This document shows positions 7,057 through 12,737 of a stretch of DNA of 13,096 nucleotides, piece by piece. Within the stretch, counting starts at the first letter, position 1. Each line of letters opens with the position of its first letter. The notes beneath the pieces were generated by a model. It was given only the letters and a program-made list of their open reading frames with translations, was not told where the DNA came from and searched no databases. A program made the position numbers and the translations under genes. The stretch lies in NCBI GenBank assembly GCA_002422345.1, contig DIUL01000196.1:10223-23318 (forward strand), given 5' to 3'. The stretch comes from Acetobacteraceae bacterium UBA6159. Lineage in GTDB: Bacteria; Pseudomonadota; Alphaproteobacteria; Acetobacterales; Acetobacteraceae.

Positions 7057-7212
7057 GGATTCGTTTCCTTTGGTGCTGCTGGGGGGCGTGTTCGGCCCCC
7101 CGCCTCTCAAACGGAGAAGCGGTCAAAGGCAACCGGATCGCGATGGGTGTCCTGTGTTCCGCGGCGGCGCCTATGAAGCGCAGGCTATGGGCGGAACCGA
7201 AAACCGCGCGTT

Positions 7213-7242
7213 GACCTGGATCAAATGACGGCGATCCAGGTC
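7213..7242. promoter_or_regulatory. perfect 10-bp inverted repeat between receptor and monooxygenase genes
   Basis: GACCTGGATC (7213-7222) and GATCCAGGTC (7233-7242) are perfect reverse complements separated by ten bases. The repeat lies 17 bases past the stop of the receptor gene and 157 bases upstream of the monooxygenase start, both on the minus strand. It could be an operator for a dimeric regulator of the monooxygenase, or an RNA hairpin at the receptor mRNA end. No T-run follows, so a classical intrinsic terminator is unlikely. Confidence 0.5.
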
Positions 7243-7258
7243 CCCACGCGGATGTTTT

Positions 7259-8233
7259 TCAGTCGAGTTGCGCGCCGGAGGCCTTCACCAGCGGCAGCCA
7301 CTTGTCGTGTTCGGCCTTCACATAGGCGGCAAAACTGTCCGGGGTCGTATGCGGCAGCATCTCCACGCTCATGCCCTTCAGGCGGGACGCGATGGTCGGA
7401 TCGGCCAGCGCGGCGTTGAGCGACGCGTTGAGCTTCTGCACGATCGCCGGCGGCGTCTTGGCCGGGGCGAACATGCCGAACCAGACATAGCAGTCGAAGC
7501 CCTTCAGCCCCTGCTCATCAAGCGTCGGCGAGTCGGGCAGCGCCGCGGCGCGGGTCATGGAGCCGTTGCCGATCAGCTTGATCGCTCCGGCCTGGATCTG
7601 CGGGATGGAGGTCGGGACGGCATCGAGCGCCATGGTGATCTGCCCCGCGGCCAGATCGATCATCATCGGGCCGGCGCCGCGATAGGGCACGTGGACGATA
7701 TCGACGCCGGTCATGGTCTTGAGTTGCTCGGTGCAGATATGCGGCACCGCGCCGATGCCGGGCGTGCCGTAGGTGTGCTTGCCCGGTTCGGCCTTCAGCA
7801 GGGCGATCAGGCTTTTCAGGTCGGTCGCCGGCACCGACTTGTTCACCACGAAGGCATAGCCGGTGACGCCCGCCTGCCCGATCGGGGCGAAGTCCTTGAG
7901 CGGATCGAAGGGCATCTTCTTGTACAGGCCCGGGTTGAACGCGAAGGCGGAGCTGGAGCCGAGCAGGATCGTATAGCCATCGGGCGGGGCCTTCGCGACC
8001 AGGTCGGTGCCCAAATTGCCGCCGGCGCCAGGCCGGTTGTCGACGATGACCTGCTGGCCCAGCGTTTCCGTCATCTTCACCGACAGCAGGCGGGCGATGA
8101 TGTCGGTGGAGCCTCCGACGGCAAAGGCGATGACCATGCGGATCGGCTTGGTCGGATAAGCATCCTGCGCAATGGCCGGGGTTGTCAGGAGCGAGCAGGC
8201 AACAAGGCCCGCCGCGAGAACGCGTTTCAGCAT
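7259..8233 (-). CDS. tripartite tricarboxylate transporter substrate-binding protein (Bug/TctC family)
   Basis: A 324-residue secreted solute receptor. The start at 8233 (GGGAGGA eight bases upstream) yields a clear signal peptide, M-L-K-R-V-L-A-A-G-L-V-A-C-S-L-L-T-T-P-A, with likely cleavage after A-I-A at residue 22. The mature protein opens Y-P-T-K-P-I-R-M-V-I-A-F-A-V-G-G-S-T-D, the Bug-family signature, followed by V-D-N-R-P-G-A-G-G-N-L-G-T-D and later V-P-Y-R-G-A-G-P, both ligand-cradle loops. Bug proteins bind organic acids in the periplasm. Many are orphans without TctA/TctB membrane partners beside them, as here. It diverges from a fumarylacetoacetate-hydrolase-family gene across 143 bases, which hints that the ligand is a carboxylic acid fed to that enzyme. 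In-frame upstream extension to 8389 overlaps the divergent gene and is rejected. Confidence 0.95.
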   Translation of the reverse strand: MLKRVLAAGLVACSLLTTPAIAQDAYPTKPIRMVIAFAVGGSTDIIARLLSVKMTETLGQQVIVDNRPGAGGNLGTDLVAKAPPDGYTILLGSSSAFAFNPGLYKKMPFDPLKDFAPIGQAGVTGYAFVVNKSVPATDLKSLIALLKAEPGKHTYGTPGIGAVPHICTEQLKTMTGVDIVHVPYRGAGPMMIDLAAGQITMALDAVPTSIPQIQAGAIKLIGNGSMTRAAALPDSPTLDEQGLKGFDCYVWFGMFAPAKTPPAIVQKLNASLNAALADPTIASRLKGMSVEMLPHTTPDSFAAYVKAEHDKWLPLVKASGAQLD

Positions 8234-8376
8234 TTTGGAAGTCCTCCCATCTTCACCGCAGGGTAGCCGACACGCGCGCGGTGGTCCAACCCGCGACGCC
8301 GGTGTAAGGTTGCCGCGACCCCAATTGCCGGCACCCGATCCGGCGGAAACCGAGGAAACGGAAGGATTAACCGACC

Positions 8377-9162
8377 ATGCGCTGGGCACGCTTCGATCGC
8401 AACGGAACCCCGACCTATGGCGTCGTGGAAGGCGACACGATCATCCCCGTCCGCGGCTCTCCGTTCGAGGCATGGGAACGCACCTCCGACCGGCTGAAGC
8501 TGGCCGACGTGAAGCTGCTGGTGCCGGTGGTGCCGCCGACCTTCTATGCCGCCGGCCTGAACTATGCCGAACACGTCAAGGAAGCGGCCGAGAAGATGGG
8601 CCTGCCGGTGAACCTGCCCACGCAGGCCGATATCGGCTACCGCGCCAACAACGCCCTGGTCGCGCATGGGGAGAAGATCGTGATCCCCGCCGACGCTGGC
8701 GAAAAGGTGCAGTACGAGGGCGAACTGGTCGTGGTGATCGGCCAGAAGTGCAAGAACCTGACGCGGGAGAACGCTCTGGACGCCGTCCTGGGCTACACGA
8801 TCGGCAACGACGTGAGCGAGAGGGACTGGCAGAAGATCGACCGCACCCTGTGGCGCGCGAAGAACACCGACACGTTCAAGCCGATGGGCCCGTGGATCGA
8901 AACCGACATCAAGCTGGACGACCTGGTCACCAAGATCCGGCTGAACGGCAAGGAGCTGATCCAGTTCCCGACCAACCACATGGTCTTTGGCGTGGTGGAC
9001 TATCTGGTCGCCATGACATCCTGCCTGACGCTGTATCCCGGCGACATGGTGTGGATGGGGACCGAGGGCGCGACCCTGAACATGAAGCATGGCGACACGA
9101 TCGAGGTGGAGATCACCGGCATCGGGACGCTGAGCAATCCGGTGGTGCGGGAGGGGATGTAG
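8377..9162 (+). CDS. fumarylacetoacetate hydrolase family protein
   Basis: A 261-residue FAH-fold enzyme. The N-terminal 50 residues (M-R-W-A-R-F-D and Y-G-V-V-E-G-D-T-I) resemble the small N-terminal domain DUF2437. The catalytic FAH domain follows: L-N-Y-A-E-H (61-66) with the conserved histidine, metal ligands Glu114 and Glu116 in Q-Y-E-G-E-L, Asp145 in G-N-D-V-S-E-R-D-W-Q, and K-P-M-G-P-W. Family members cleave or decarboxylate 2-oxo or beta-diketo acids (fumarylpyruvate, homoprotocatechuate intermediates, oxaloacetate), usually with Mg2+. One oddity is that the usual G-T-P-A-G-V-G loop reads G-T-E-G-A-T-L (228-234), which may alter the substrate pocket. GGAAGGA lies ten bases before the ATG. 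It is divergent from the Bug receptor and probably shares a control region with it. The exact reaction is not assignable. Confidence 0.93.
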   Translation: MRWARFDRNGTPTYGVVEGDTIIPVRGSPFEAWERTSDRLKLADVKLLVPVVPPTFYAAGLNYAEHVKEAAEKMGLPVNLPTQADIGYRANNALVAHGEKIVIPADAGEKVQYEGELVVVIGQKCKNLTRENALDAVLGYTIGNDVSERDWQKIDRTLWRAKNTDTFKPMGPWIETDIKLDDLVTKIRLNGKELIQFPTNHMVFGVVDYLVAMTSCLTLYPGDMVWMGTEGATLNMKHGDTIEVEITGIGTLSNPVVREGM

Positions 9163-9232
9163 GGGGCGGCCCGGGTCCGTTTTCGTCCCGGGCGGGCCTC
9201 AATTTTCGGTGGTGGATAGGCATCCCTATTTC

Positions 9233-9311
9233 GTCATCCCCGCGCTTGTCGCGGGGACCATCACCAGCACCCTGCCGCGACTGGTCCCCGCGACAAGCGC
9301 GGGGATGACGG
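9233..9311. repeat. REPIN-like inverted REP pair, copy B (29-bp perfect arms)
   Basis: Arms 9232-9260 and 9282-9310 are perfect 29-bp reverse complements around a 21-base spacer. Each arm is itself a hairpin (CCCCGCG/CGCGGGG with a 5-base loop; left loop CTTGT). The flanks, spacer and layout match copy A at 1850-1929. Three base pairs of the left stem differ from copy A, and all three are compensated. It lies 70 bases after the FAH-family stop codon and may also end or stabilise that transcript, though there is no T-run. Confidence 0.88.
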
Positions 9312-9447
9312 GCTTGGGGACGGTGCCGGCCGTAACCGTTCACCCTACCCAACCAACGTTTACCCTTGCGCCCGTGCCCCCCAGCGGCTATGGCCCGCGC
9401 CTTGTGCCACCGGTCGGGATCGGGGGCGCCAGCCAGGGAATACAGCC

Positions 9448-9678
9448 ATGAAGCCGGGCATCCACCCCGAATACCACAACATCACGATCGTCATGACGGA
9501 CGGGTCGCAGTTCCAGACACGCTCCTGCATGGGCAAGGAAGGCGACACACTCCGCCTCGACATCGACCCGAAGTCGCATCCGGCCTGGACCGGCGTGCAG
9601 CGCATGATGGACACCGGCGGCCAGGTCGCCAAGTTCAACAAGAAGTTCGGCGGACTCGGCATCAAGAGCGCGACTTGA
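9448..9678 (+). CDS. rpmE: 50S ribosomal protein L31 (zinc-free type)
   Basis: A 76-residue ribosomal protein of the large subunit, at the central protuberance and the bridge to the 30S head. The start M-K-P-G-I-H-P-E-Y-H-N-I-T and the end H-P-A-W-T-G-V-Q-R with G-G-Q-V-A-K-F-N-K-K-F are family hallmarks. The four zinc-binding cysteines of the E. coli form are absent: C-S-C-G is replaced by M-T-D-G, and C-S-K-C-H by D-P-K-S-H. This makes it the C-minus type common in alphaproteobacteria, which does not depend on zinc. The only cysteine is Cys27 (in R-S-C-M-G). It is separated from the preceding gene by a REPIN-like element, so it probably has its own promoter in 9312-9447, though I cannot place it exactly. 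The Shine-Dalgarno is weak (GGGA, eight bases before ATG). Confidence 0.96.
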   Translation: MKPGIHPEYHNITIVMTDGSQFQTRSCMGKEGDTLRLDIDPKSHPAWTGVQRMMDTGGQVAKFNKKFGGLGIKSAT

Positions 9679-9741
9679 TCCAACGCCGCTGCCCAGCCGT
9701 CGCTCGACGGATCGAATTTTCGGGCAACGGCTAGCAGACAT

Positions 9742-9770
9742 CTTGAACCGGCGGGGCGTTTTCCCCATCT
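9742..9770 (+). promoter_or_regulatory. sigma-32 (RpoH) heat-shock promoter of hsp20
   Basis: CTTGAA (9742-9747) and CCCCATCT (9763-9770) are separated by 15 bases. This matches the RpoH consensus CTTGAA-N13/17-CCCCATNT almost exactly. Transcription would start near 9776-9779, giving a leader of about 95 nucleotides before the hsp20 ATG. The promoter lies 64 bases past the rpmE stop, so hsp20 need not depend on rpmE transcription. Confidence 0.8.
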
Positions 9771-9780
9771 CGGTGGTGTT

Positions 9781-9871
9781 CGGAGTGCCCGTCTGGGGCT
9801 CCGGAGACTGACACGAGGCCGGCCCATCCGGGCGGCCTCCACCGATACCTTGCTGGTTCAGGAGGTTTACT
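9781..9871 (+). promoter_or_regulatory. ROSE-type RNA thermometer in hsp20 leader
   Basis: The leader folds by eye into three hairpins. I is 9781-9803 (CGGAG/CTCCG enclosing CCC/GGG). II is 9815-9839 (GAGGCC/GGCCTC and GCCC/GGGC, loop ATCC). III is 9847-9866. In hairpin III, ACCUUGCU faces AGGAGGU across loop GGUUC: ACC pairs with GGU, one U bulges, and UGCU faces AGGA with a G·G mismatch in the middle. The UUGCU box opposite the Shine-Dalgarno with a G·G pair is the hallmark of ROSE elements, which melt on heating and free the ribosome site. AGGAGG (9860-9865) is six bases before the ATG. The multi-hairpin layout, position and downstream hsp20 gene all fit this class. Confidence 0.78.
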
Positions 9872-10333
9872 ATGAACACCTACGACTTCGCGCCCTTGTT
9901 CCGTACCGCCATCGGCTTTGACCGCATGGCGCGCCTCATCGACAGCGCGGCGACGGCGCCCGAGGCGTCGAGCTACCCCCCCTACAATATCGAACGCACC
10001 GGCGATGACGCCTATCGCCTGACCATGGCGGTGGCTGGTTTCCGCCCCGAAGACCTCGACATCGTCGTCAAGGACAACACGCTGCTGATCACCGGCCGCG
10101 TGGCCAATGACGCGCAGAAGGGCGAGGTCCTCTATCGCGGGATCGCGGGCCGAGCGTTCGAGCGCCGGTTTGTTCTGGCGGATCATATGGTGGTGGAGGG
10201 TGCCGACCTTCGCGACGGCCTGCTGCATGTCGGCCTGAAGCGCGTGGTGCCCGAGGCCCTGAAGCCGCGTCGCATCATGATCGGCGGGACGACGCCTACG
10301 GTCATCACGAACGAGACCGCCCAGGCGGCCTGA
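9872..10333 (+). CDS. small heat-shock protein Hsp20 (class A, IbpA-like)
   Basis: A 153-residue cytoplasmic holdase chaperone that binds unfolding proteins during heat stress. The short N-terminal arm has G-F-D-R-M-A-R-L-I-D (15-24), as in IbpA and rhizobial class A proteins. The alpha-crystallin domain spans about 36-130: Y-P-P-Y-N-I-E (35-41), M-A-V-A-G-F-R-P-E-D-L (52-62), L-L-I-T-G-R (71-76), F-E-R-R-F-V-L (96-102) and the G-L-L motif at 116-118. The C-terminal I-x-I anchor is I-M-I (135-137). It is preceded by a sigma-32 promoter and a ROSE thermometer, so both transcription and translation should respond to heat. It is followed 20 bases later by a strong terminator and is thus a single-gene unit. 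Confidence 0.96.
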   Translation: MNTYDFAPLFRTAIGFDRMARLIDSAATAPEASSYPPYNIERTGDDAYRLTMAVAGFRPEDLDIVVKDNTLLITGRVANDAQKGEVLYRGIAGRAFERRFVLADHMVVEGADLRDGLLHVGLKRVVPEALKPRRIMIGGTTPTVITNETAQAA

Positions 10334-10352
10334 TCGCCAGGACGAAACAAGG

Positions 10353-10381
10353 ACGGGGCGGTAATTCCGCCCCGTTTTTTT
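10353..10381 (+). terminator. rho-independent terminator of hsp20
   Basis: A perfect 9-bp GC-rich stem, ACGGGGCGG (10353-10361) and CCGCCCCGT (10367-10375), with loop TAATT is followed at once by a run of T (10375-10381). It lies 20 bases after the hsp20 stop. In the reverse direction it lies beyond the thrC end but lacks an equally good T-run there. Confidence 0.95.
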
Positions 10382-10397
10382 GTGCCCTGGTCGGTTT

Positions 10398-10412
10398 GAA
10401 CCGCCCCGGTTC
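10398..10412 (-). terminator. short hairpin past thrC, weak terminator candidate
   Basis: GAACC-GCCCC-GGTTC forms a 5-bp stem with a 5-base loop about 33 bases beyond the thrC stop on the minus strand. The stem is short and no T-run follows on the minus strand, so it is only a candidate; the hsp20 terminator stem just beyond could also stop minus-strand transcripts. Confidence 0.25.
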
Positions 10413-10444
10413 CCGTTCGACGCCCGCCCGGGTTTTCGCTGTGG

Positions 10445-11848
10445 TTACGGGCGGTTCCGGCCCACCAGCGCCCGCACATTGGCCTGCACGGTGGCGATGT
10501 CATTGGGCAGGATGGTGAAGCGCTCCTCACGTTCGAACAGATCGGCCATGCGGGCGGGCAGCGCCGGGCGGATGCCGATCGCGGCCTCCATCGCATCGGG
10601 GAACTTCGCCGGGTGCGCCGTGGCCATCGCGACCACGGGCACGGCCGGATGCGGCGCAAGGGCCATTGCGGCGGCAATGCCAATGATCGTGTGCGGGTCG
10701 GCGAGGTAGCCGGTCCTGTCATGCAGACGCCGGATTTCGGTCTTCGTCCCCTCATCGTCCAGGCGGAACGCGTGGAACAACTGGCGCGCGCGTCGCCACG
10801 CGGGCTCGGGCACGGGCATCCGTCCCGATTCGCGGAACTGCCGCATGGCGGAGGACGTGGCGACCGGATCGCGGTCCAGCATCTCAAACAACAGACGCTC
10901 AAAGTTCGAGCTGACCTGGATGTCCATGCTGGGGGACAGCGATGGTTCGACCGTCGTGATCGACATGTCGTTGGCGGAGAAGAACCGGGCCAGGATGTCG
11001 TTGCGGTTCGATCCGACGATCAGGCGCGCAATCGGCAGGCCCATCCGGCGGGCGGACCAGGCGGCCAGGACATTGCCGAAATTGCCGGTGGGGACGCTGA
11101 ACGCGACTTCCCGGTCCGGCGCGCCCAGGTCCAGCGCGGCGGCGACGTAGTAGGGGATCTGCGCCGCGATCCGCGCCCAGTTGATGGAATTCACCGCCGA
11201 CAGATGCATCTCCGAGCGGAAGCCCGTGTCGGCGAACATCGCCTTCACCATGTCCTGGCAGTCATCAAACGTGCCCATCACCGCGACATTGCCGACATTC
11301 GCGGCATGGACGGTGGTCATCTGCCGGCGCTGGACCAGGCTGGTCCGCTCATGCGGGTGCAGGATGACGATGTCGACGCGTTCGCGGCCGGCGCAGGCCT
11401 CGATCGCCGCTGAACCCGTGTCGCCGGAGGTCGCGCCGACGATGGTCACGCGGGCATCCCGCTTGGTCAGGACATAGTCGAACAGCCGGCCCAGGACCTG
11501 CATCGCCATGTCCTTGAAGGCGAGCGTCGGGCCGTGGAACAGCTCCTGCACGAACAGGCTGTTGCCGAGTTGGACGATCGGCACCACGGCCGGATGGCCG
11601 AAATCGGCATAGGCCTCGTGGCAGATCTTCGACAGGACCTCGAACGGGATCGAGGTCCCGACAAAAGGTTGCATGACCCGCGCGGCAAGGGCCGGATAGG
11701 ACAGGCCTCGCATCGCCCGCCAATCGCCTGGGGAGAAATTCGGCCAGGATTCAGGGACGAACAGCCCCCCGTCCTCGGCCAGGCCGGCCAGCAGGACATC
11801 GGCGAAATCGCGGGGGGCGGCGTGGCCGCGGGTGGAGATATAGCGCAT
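10445..11848 (-). CDS. thrC: threonine synthase
   Basis: A 467-residue PLP enzyme that converts O-phosphohomoserine to threonine, the last step of threonine synthesis. The N-terminus M-R-Y-I-S-T-R-G, then D-V-L-L-A-G-L-A-E-D-G-G-L-F-V-P-E, is typical of the longer E. coli/yeast-type enzymes. The PLP lysine is Lys112 in G-P-T-L-A-F-K-D. Further signatures are G-A-T-S-G-D-T-G-S-A-A (phosphate-binding loop), A-V-N-S-I-N-W-A-R-I, and S-V-P-T-G-N-F-G-N. The length is normal and no motif is broken. It lies 31 bases downstream of trmB on the same strand, so it is probably the last gene of a metK-trmB-thrC transcript. It converges with hsp20. The ATG at 11848 has no strong Shine-Dalgarno. Confidence 0.97.
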   Translation of the reverse strand: MRYISTRGHAAPRDFADVLLAGLAEDGGLFVPESWPNFSPGDWRAMRGLSYPALAARVMQPFVGTSIPFEVLSKICHEAYADFGHPAVVPIVQLGNSLFVQELFHGPTLAFKDMAMQVLGRLFDYVLTKRDARVTIVGATSGDTGSAAIEACAGRERVDIVILHPHERTSLVQRRQMTTVHAANVGNVAVMGTFDDCQDMVKAMFADTGFRSEMHLSAVNSINWARIAAQIPYYVAAALDLGAPDREVAFSVPTGNFGNVLAAWSARRMGLPIARLIVGSNRNDILARFFSANDMSITTVEPSLSPSMDIQVSSNFERLLFEMLDRDPVATSSAMRQFRESGRMPVPEPAWRRARQLFHAFRLDDEGTKTEIRRLHDRTGYLADPHTIIGIAAAMALAPHPAVPVVAMATAHPAKFPDAMEAAIGIRPALPARMADLFEREERFTILPNDIATVQANVRALVGRNRP

Positions 11849-11879
11849 GGGCGGAAACTACCGGTGGGCTTGGGCCGAC

Positions 11880-12737
11880 TCAACGGCGGGTGAAGGTCCA
11901 GTATCGCGGTGACCGGCCCTCGCGGAGGGCCTTCGCCTCATAGCGGGTCGGCGGCCAGTCTTCGGGGCGCGTGGTGGCCGGGGGCGGCGCGTCGAACAGG
12001 GTCTGGGCGGCCATGACCTCGGTCACCCAGGCCTGGTAGGTGGGGTCGTCGGAGGCGACGCGCCAGATGGCCCCAGGCTTGAGCACACGGGCGATCAGCG
12101 GCAGTTGCGCGGGGTGGACGAAGCGGCGCTTGGCGTGGCGCAGCTTGGGCCAGGGGTCGGGGAACATCAGGAACAGCCGATCGAGGCTGGCATCCGGCAG
12201 CCCCCGCAGCAGCACCCGCGCGTCATCGGGCCAGAGCCGCAGGTTGGGCGGGAGGGGTCCGGTTGCTTCCTCTCCGTCCGGCACGAGGCGGGACAGGAGG
12301 GAGCAGATGCCGTTCTCGAACACCTCGCACGCGATCAGGCCGGCTTCCGGATGGGCGGCGATCTGTGCGAGGGCGTGCTCGCCCCCGCCGAAGCCGACTT
12401 CGATCCAGAATTGGGTGATGGTGGGGGGGAATAGGTCACTTATCCCCCCCTCCCCTTGAGGGCTTGGGCCGCGAAGCGGACCAAGGTTGGGGGGAGGGGT
12501 CCTCGCGGCACCATCCGTGCCGCGACACCCCCCACCCCGGCCCTCCCCCTCAAGGGGGGAGGGGGACGAACGGAAAGACCCCACCGCCAAGCGCGGCAGG
12601 GTCACATCCAGCAGACGCTGCTGGCGCGGGCGGAGCTTGTGGCCCCGCGCGCGTCCATACAGCCGGTCGGGCGGTGGCTTCAGGCTCAGCGGTTGAACGC
12701 GGACTTCAGCGCCGGCACGAGGTCGGCCTTTTCCCAC
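11880..12737 (-). CDS. trmB: tRNA (guanine-N7)-methyltransferase TrmB with in-frame repeat insertion
   Basis: TrmB methylates G46 of tRNAs to m7G using S-adenosylmethionine. Conserved motifs, numbered from a GTG start at 12737, are R-L-Y-G-R-A-R-G-H-K-L-R-P-R-Q-Q (25-40), W-I-E-V-G-F-G-G-G-E-H (111-121, SAM-binding), C-E-V-F (137-140), F-P-D-P-W-P-K-x-R-H-x-K-R-R (192-205) and T-R-Y-E-A-K-A (264-270). All catalytic motifs are intact. Residues 58-98 are foreign-looking low-complexity (P-S-P-L-E-G-E-G-R-G-G-G and P-S-P-Q-G-E-G-G) and are encoded by a palindromic repeat; without them the protein is near the usual 230-245 residues. There is no ATG before the R-L-Y-G-R motif. The GTG at 12737, with GAAGGA nine bases upstream, is the best visible start and overlaps metK by 52 bases, suggesting translational coupling. 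The start is uncertain. Confidence 0.85.
   Translation of the reverse strand: MGKGRPRAGAEVRVQPLSLKPPPDRLYGRARGHKLRPRQQRLLDVTLPRLAVGSFRSSPSPLEGEGRGGGCRGTDGAARTPPPNLGPLRGPSPQGEGGISDLFPPTITQFWIEVGFGGGEHALAQIAAHPEAGLIACEVFENGICSLLSRLVPDGEEATGPLPPNLRLWPDDARVLLRGLPDASLDRLFLMFPDPWPKLRHAKRRFVHPAQLPLIARVLKPGAIWRVASDDPTYQAWVTEVMAAQTLFDAPPPATTRPEDWPPTRYEAKALREGRSPRYWTFTRR
12444..12565. repeat. palindromic repeat element inserted in frame within trmB
   Basis: The outer arms 12444-12462 (C-rich, ending CCTTGAGGG) and 12547-12565 (starting CCCTCAAGG) are imperfect 19-bp inverted repeats, about 16-17 of 19 matching. Inside are two further hairpins: CTTGG/CCAAG with CCGC/GCGG (12463-12485), and TCGCGGCAC/GTGCCGCGA with loop CATCC (12503-12525). 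The remaining inner segments (GTTGGGGGGAGGGG and CACCCCCCACCCC) are partly complementary. The whole could form a cruciform. It resembles the CCTCCCC-TTGAGGG-type dispersed repeats of alphaproteobacterial genomes, here sitting inside a housekeeping gene without breaking its frame. Confidence 0.85.

Noticed and set aside
5794..7176. 460-codon plus-strand frame opposite the LLM monooxygenase
   Set aside because: Antisense shadow with biased R/H/Q composition and no domain; the minus-strand gene is clearly real.
7268..8266. 332-codon plus-strand frame opposite the Bug receptor
   Set aside because: Antisense shadow; the minus-strand product has a signal peptide and family signatures.
8227..9308. 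Long frames on both strands over the FAH-family gene
   Set aside because: Composition is low in hydrophobic core residues with no motif; the frame 8377-9162 has all metal ligands of the FAH family.
12444..12565. Frameshifted or dead trmB
   Set aside because: The insertion keeps the frame and all downstream motifs are intact, so I call it a functional gene with an insert rather than a pseudogene.
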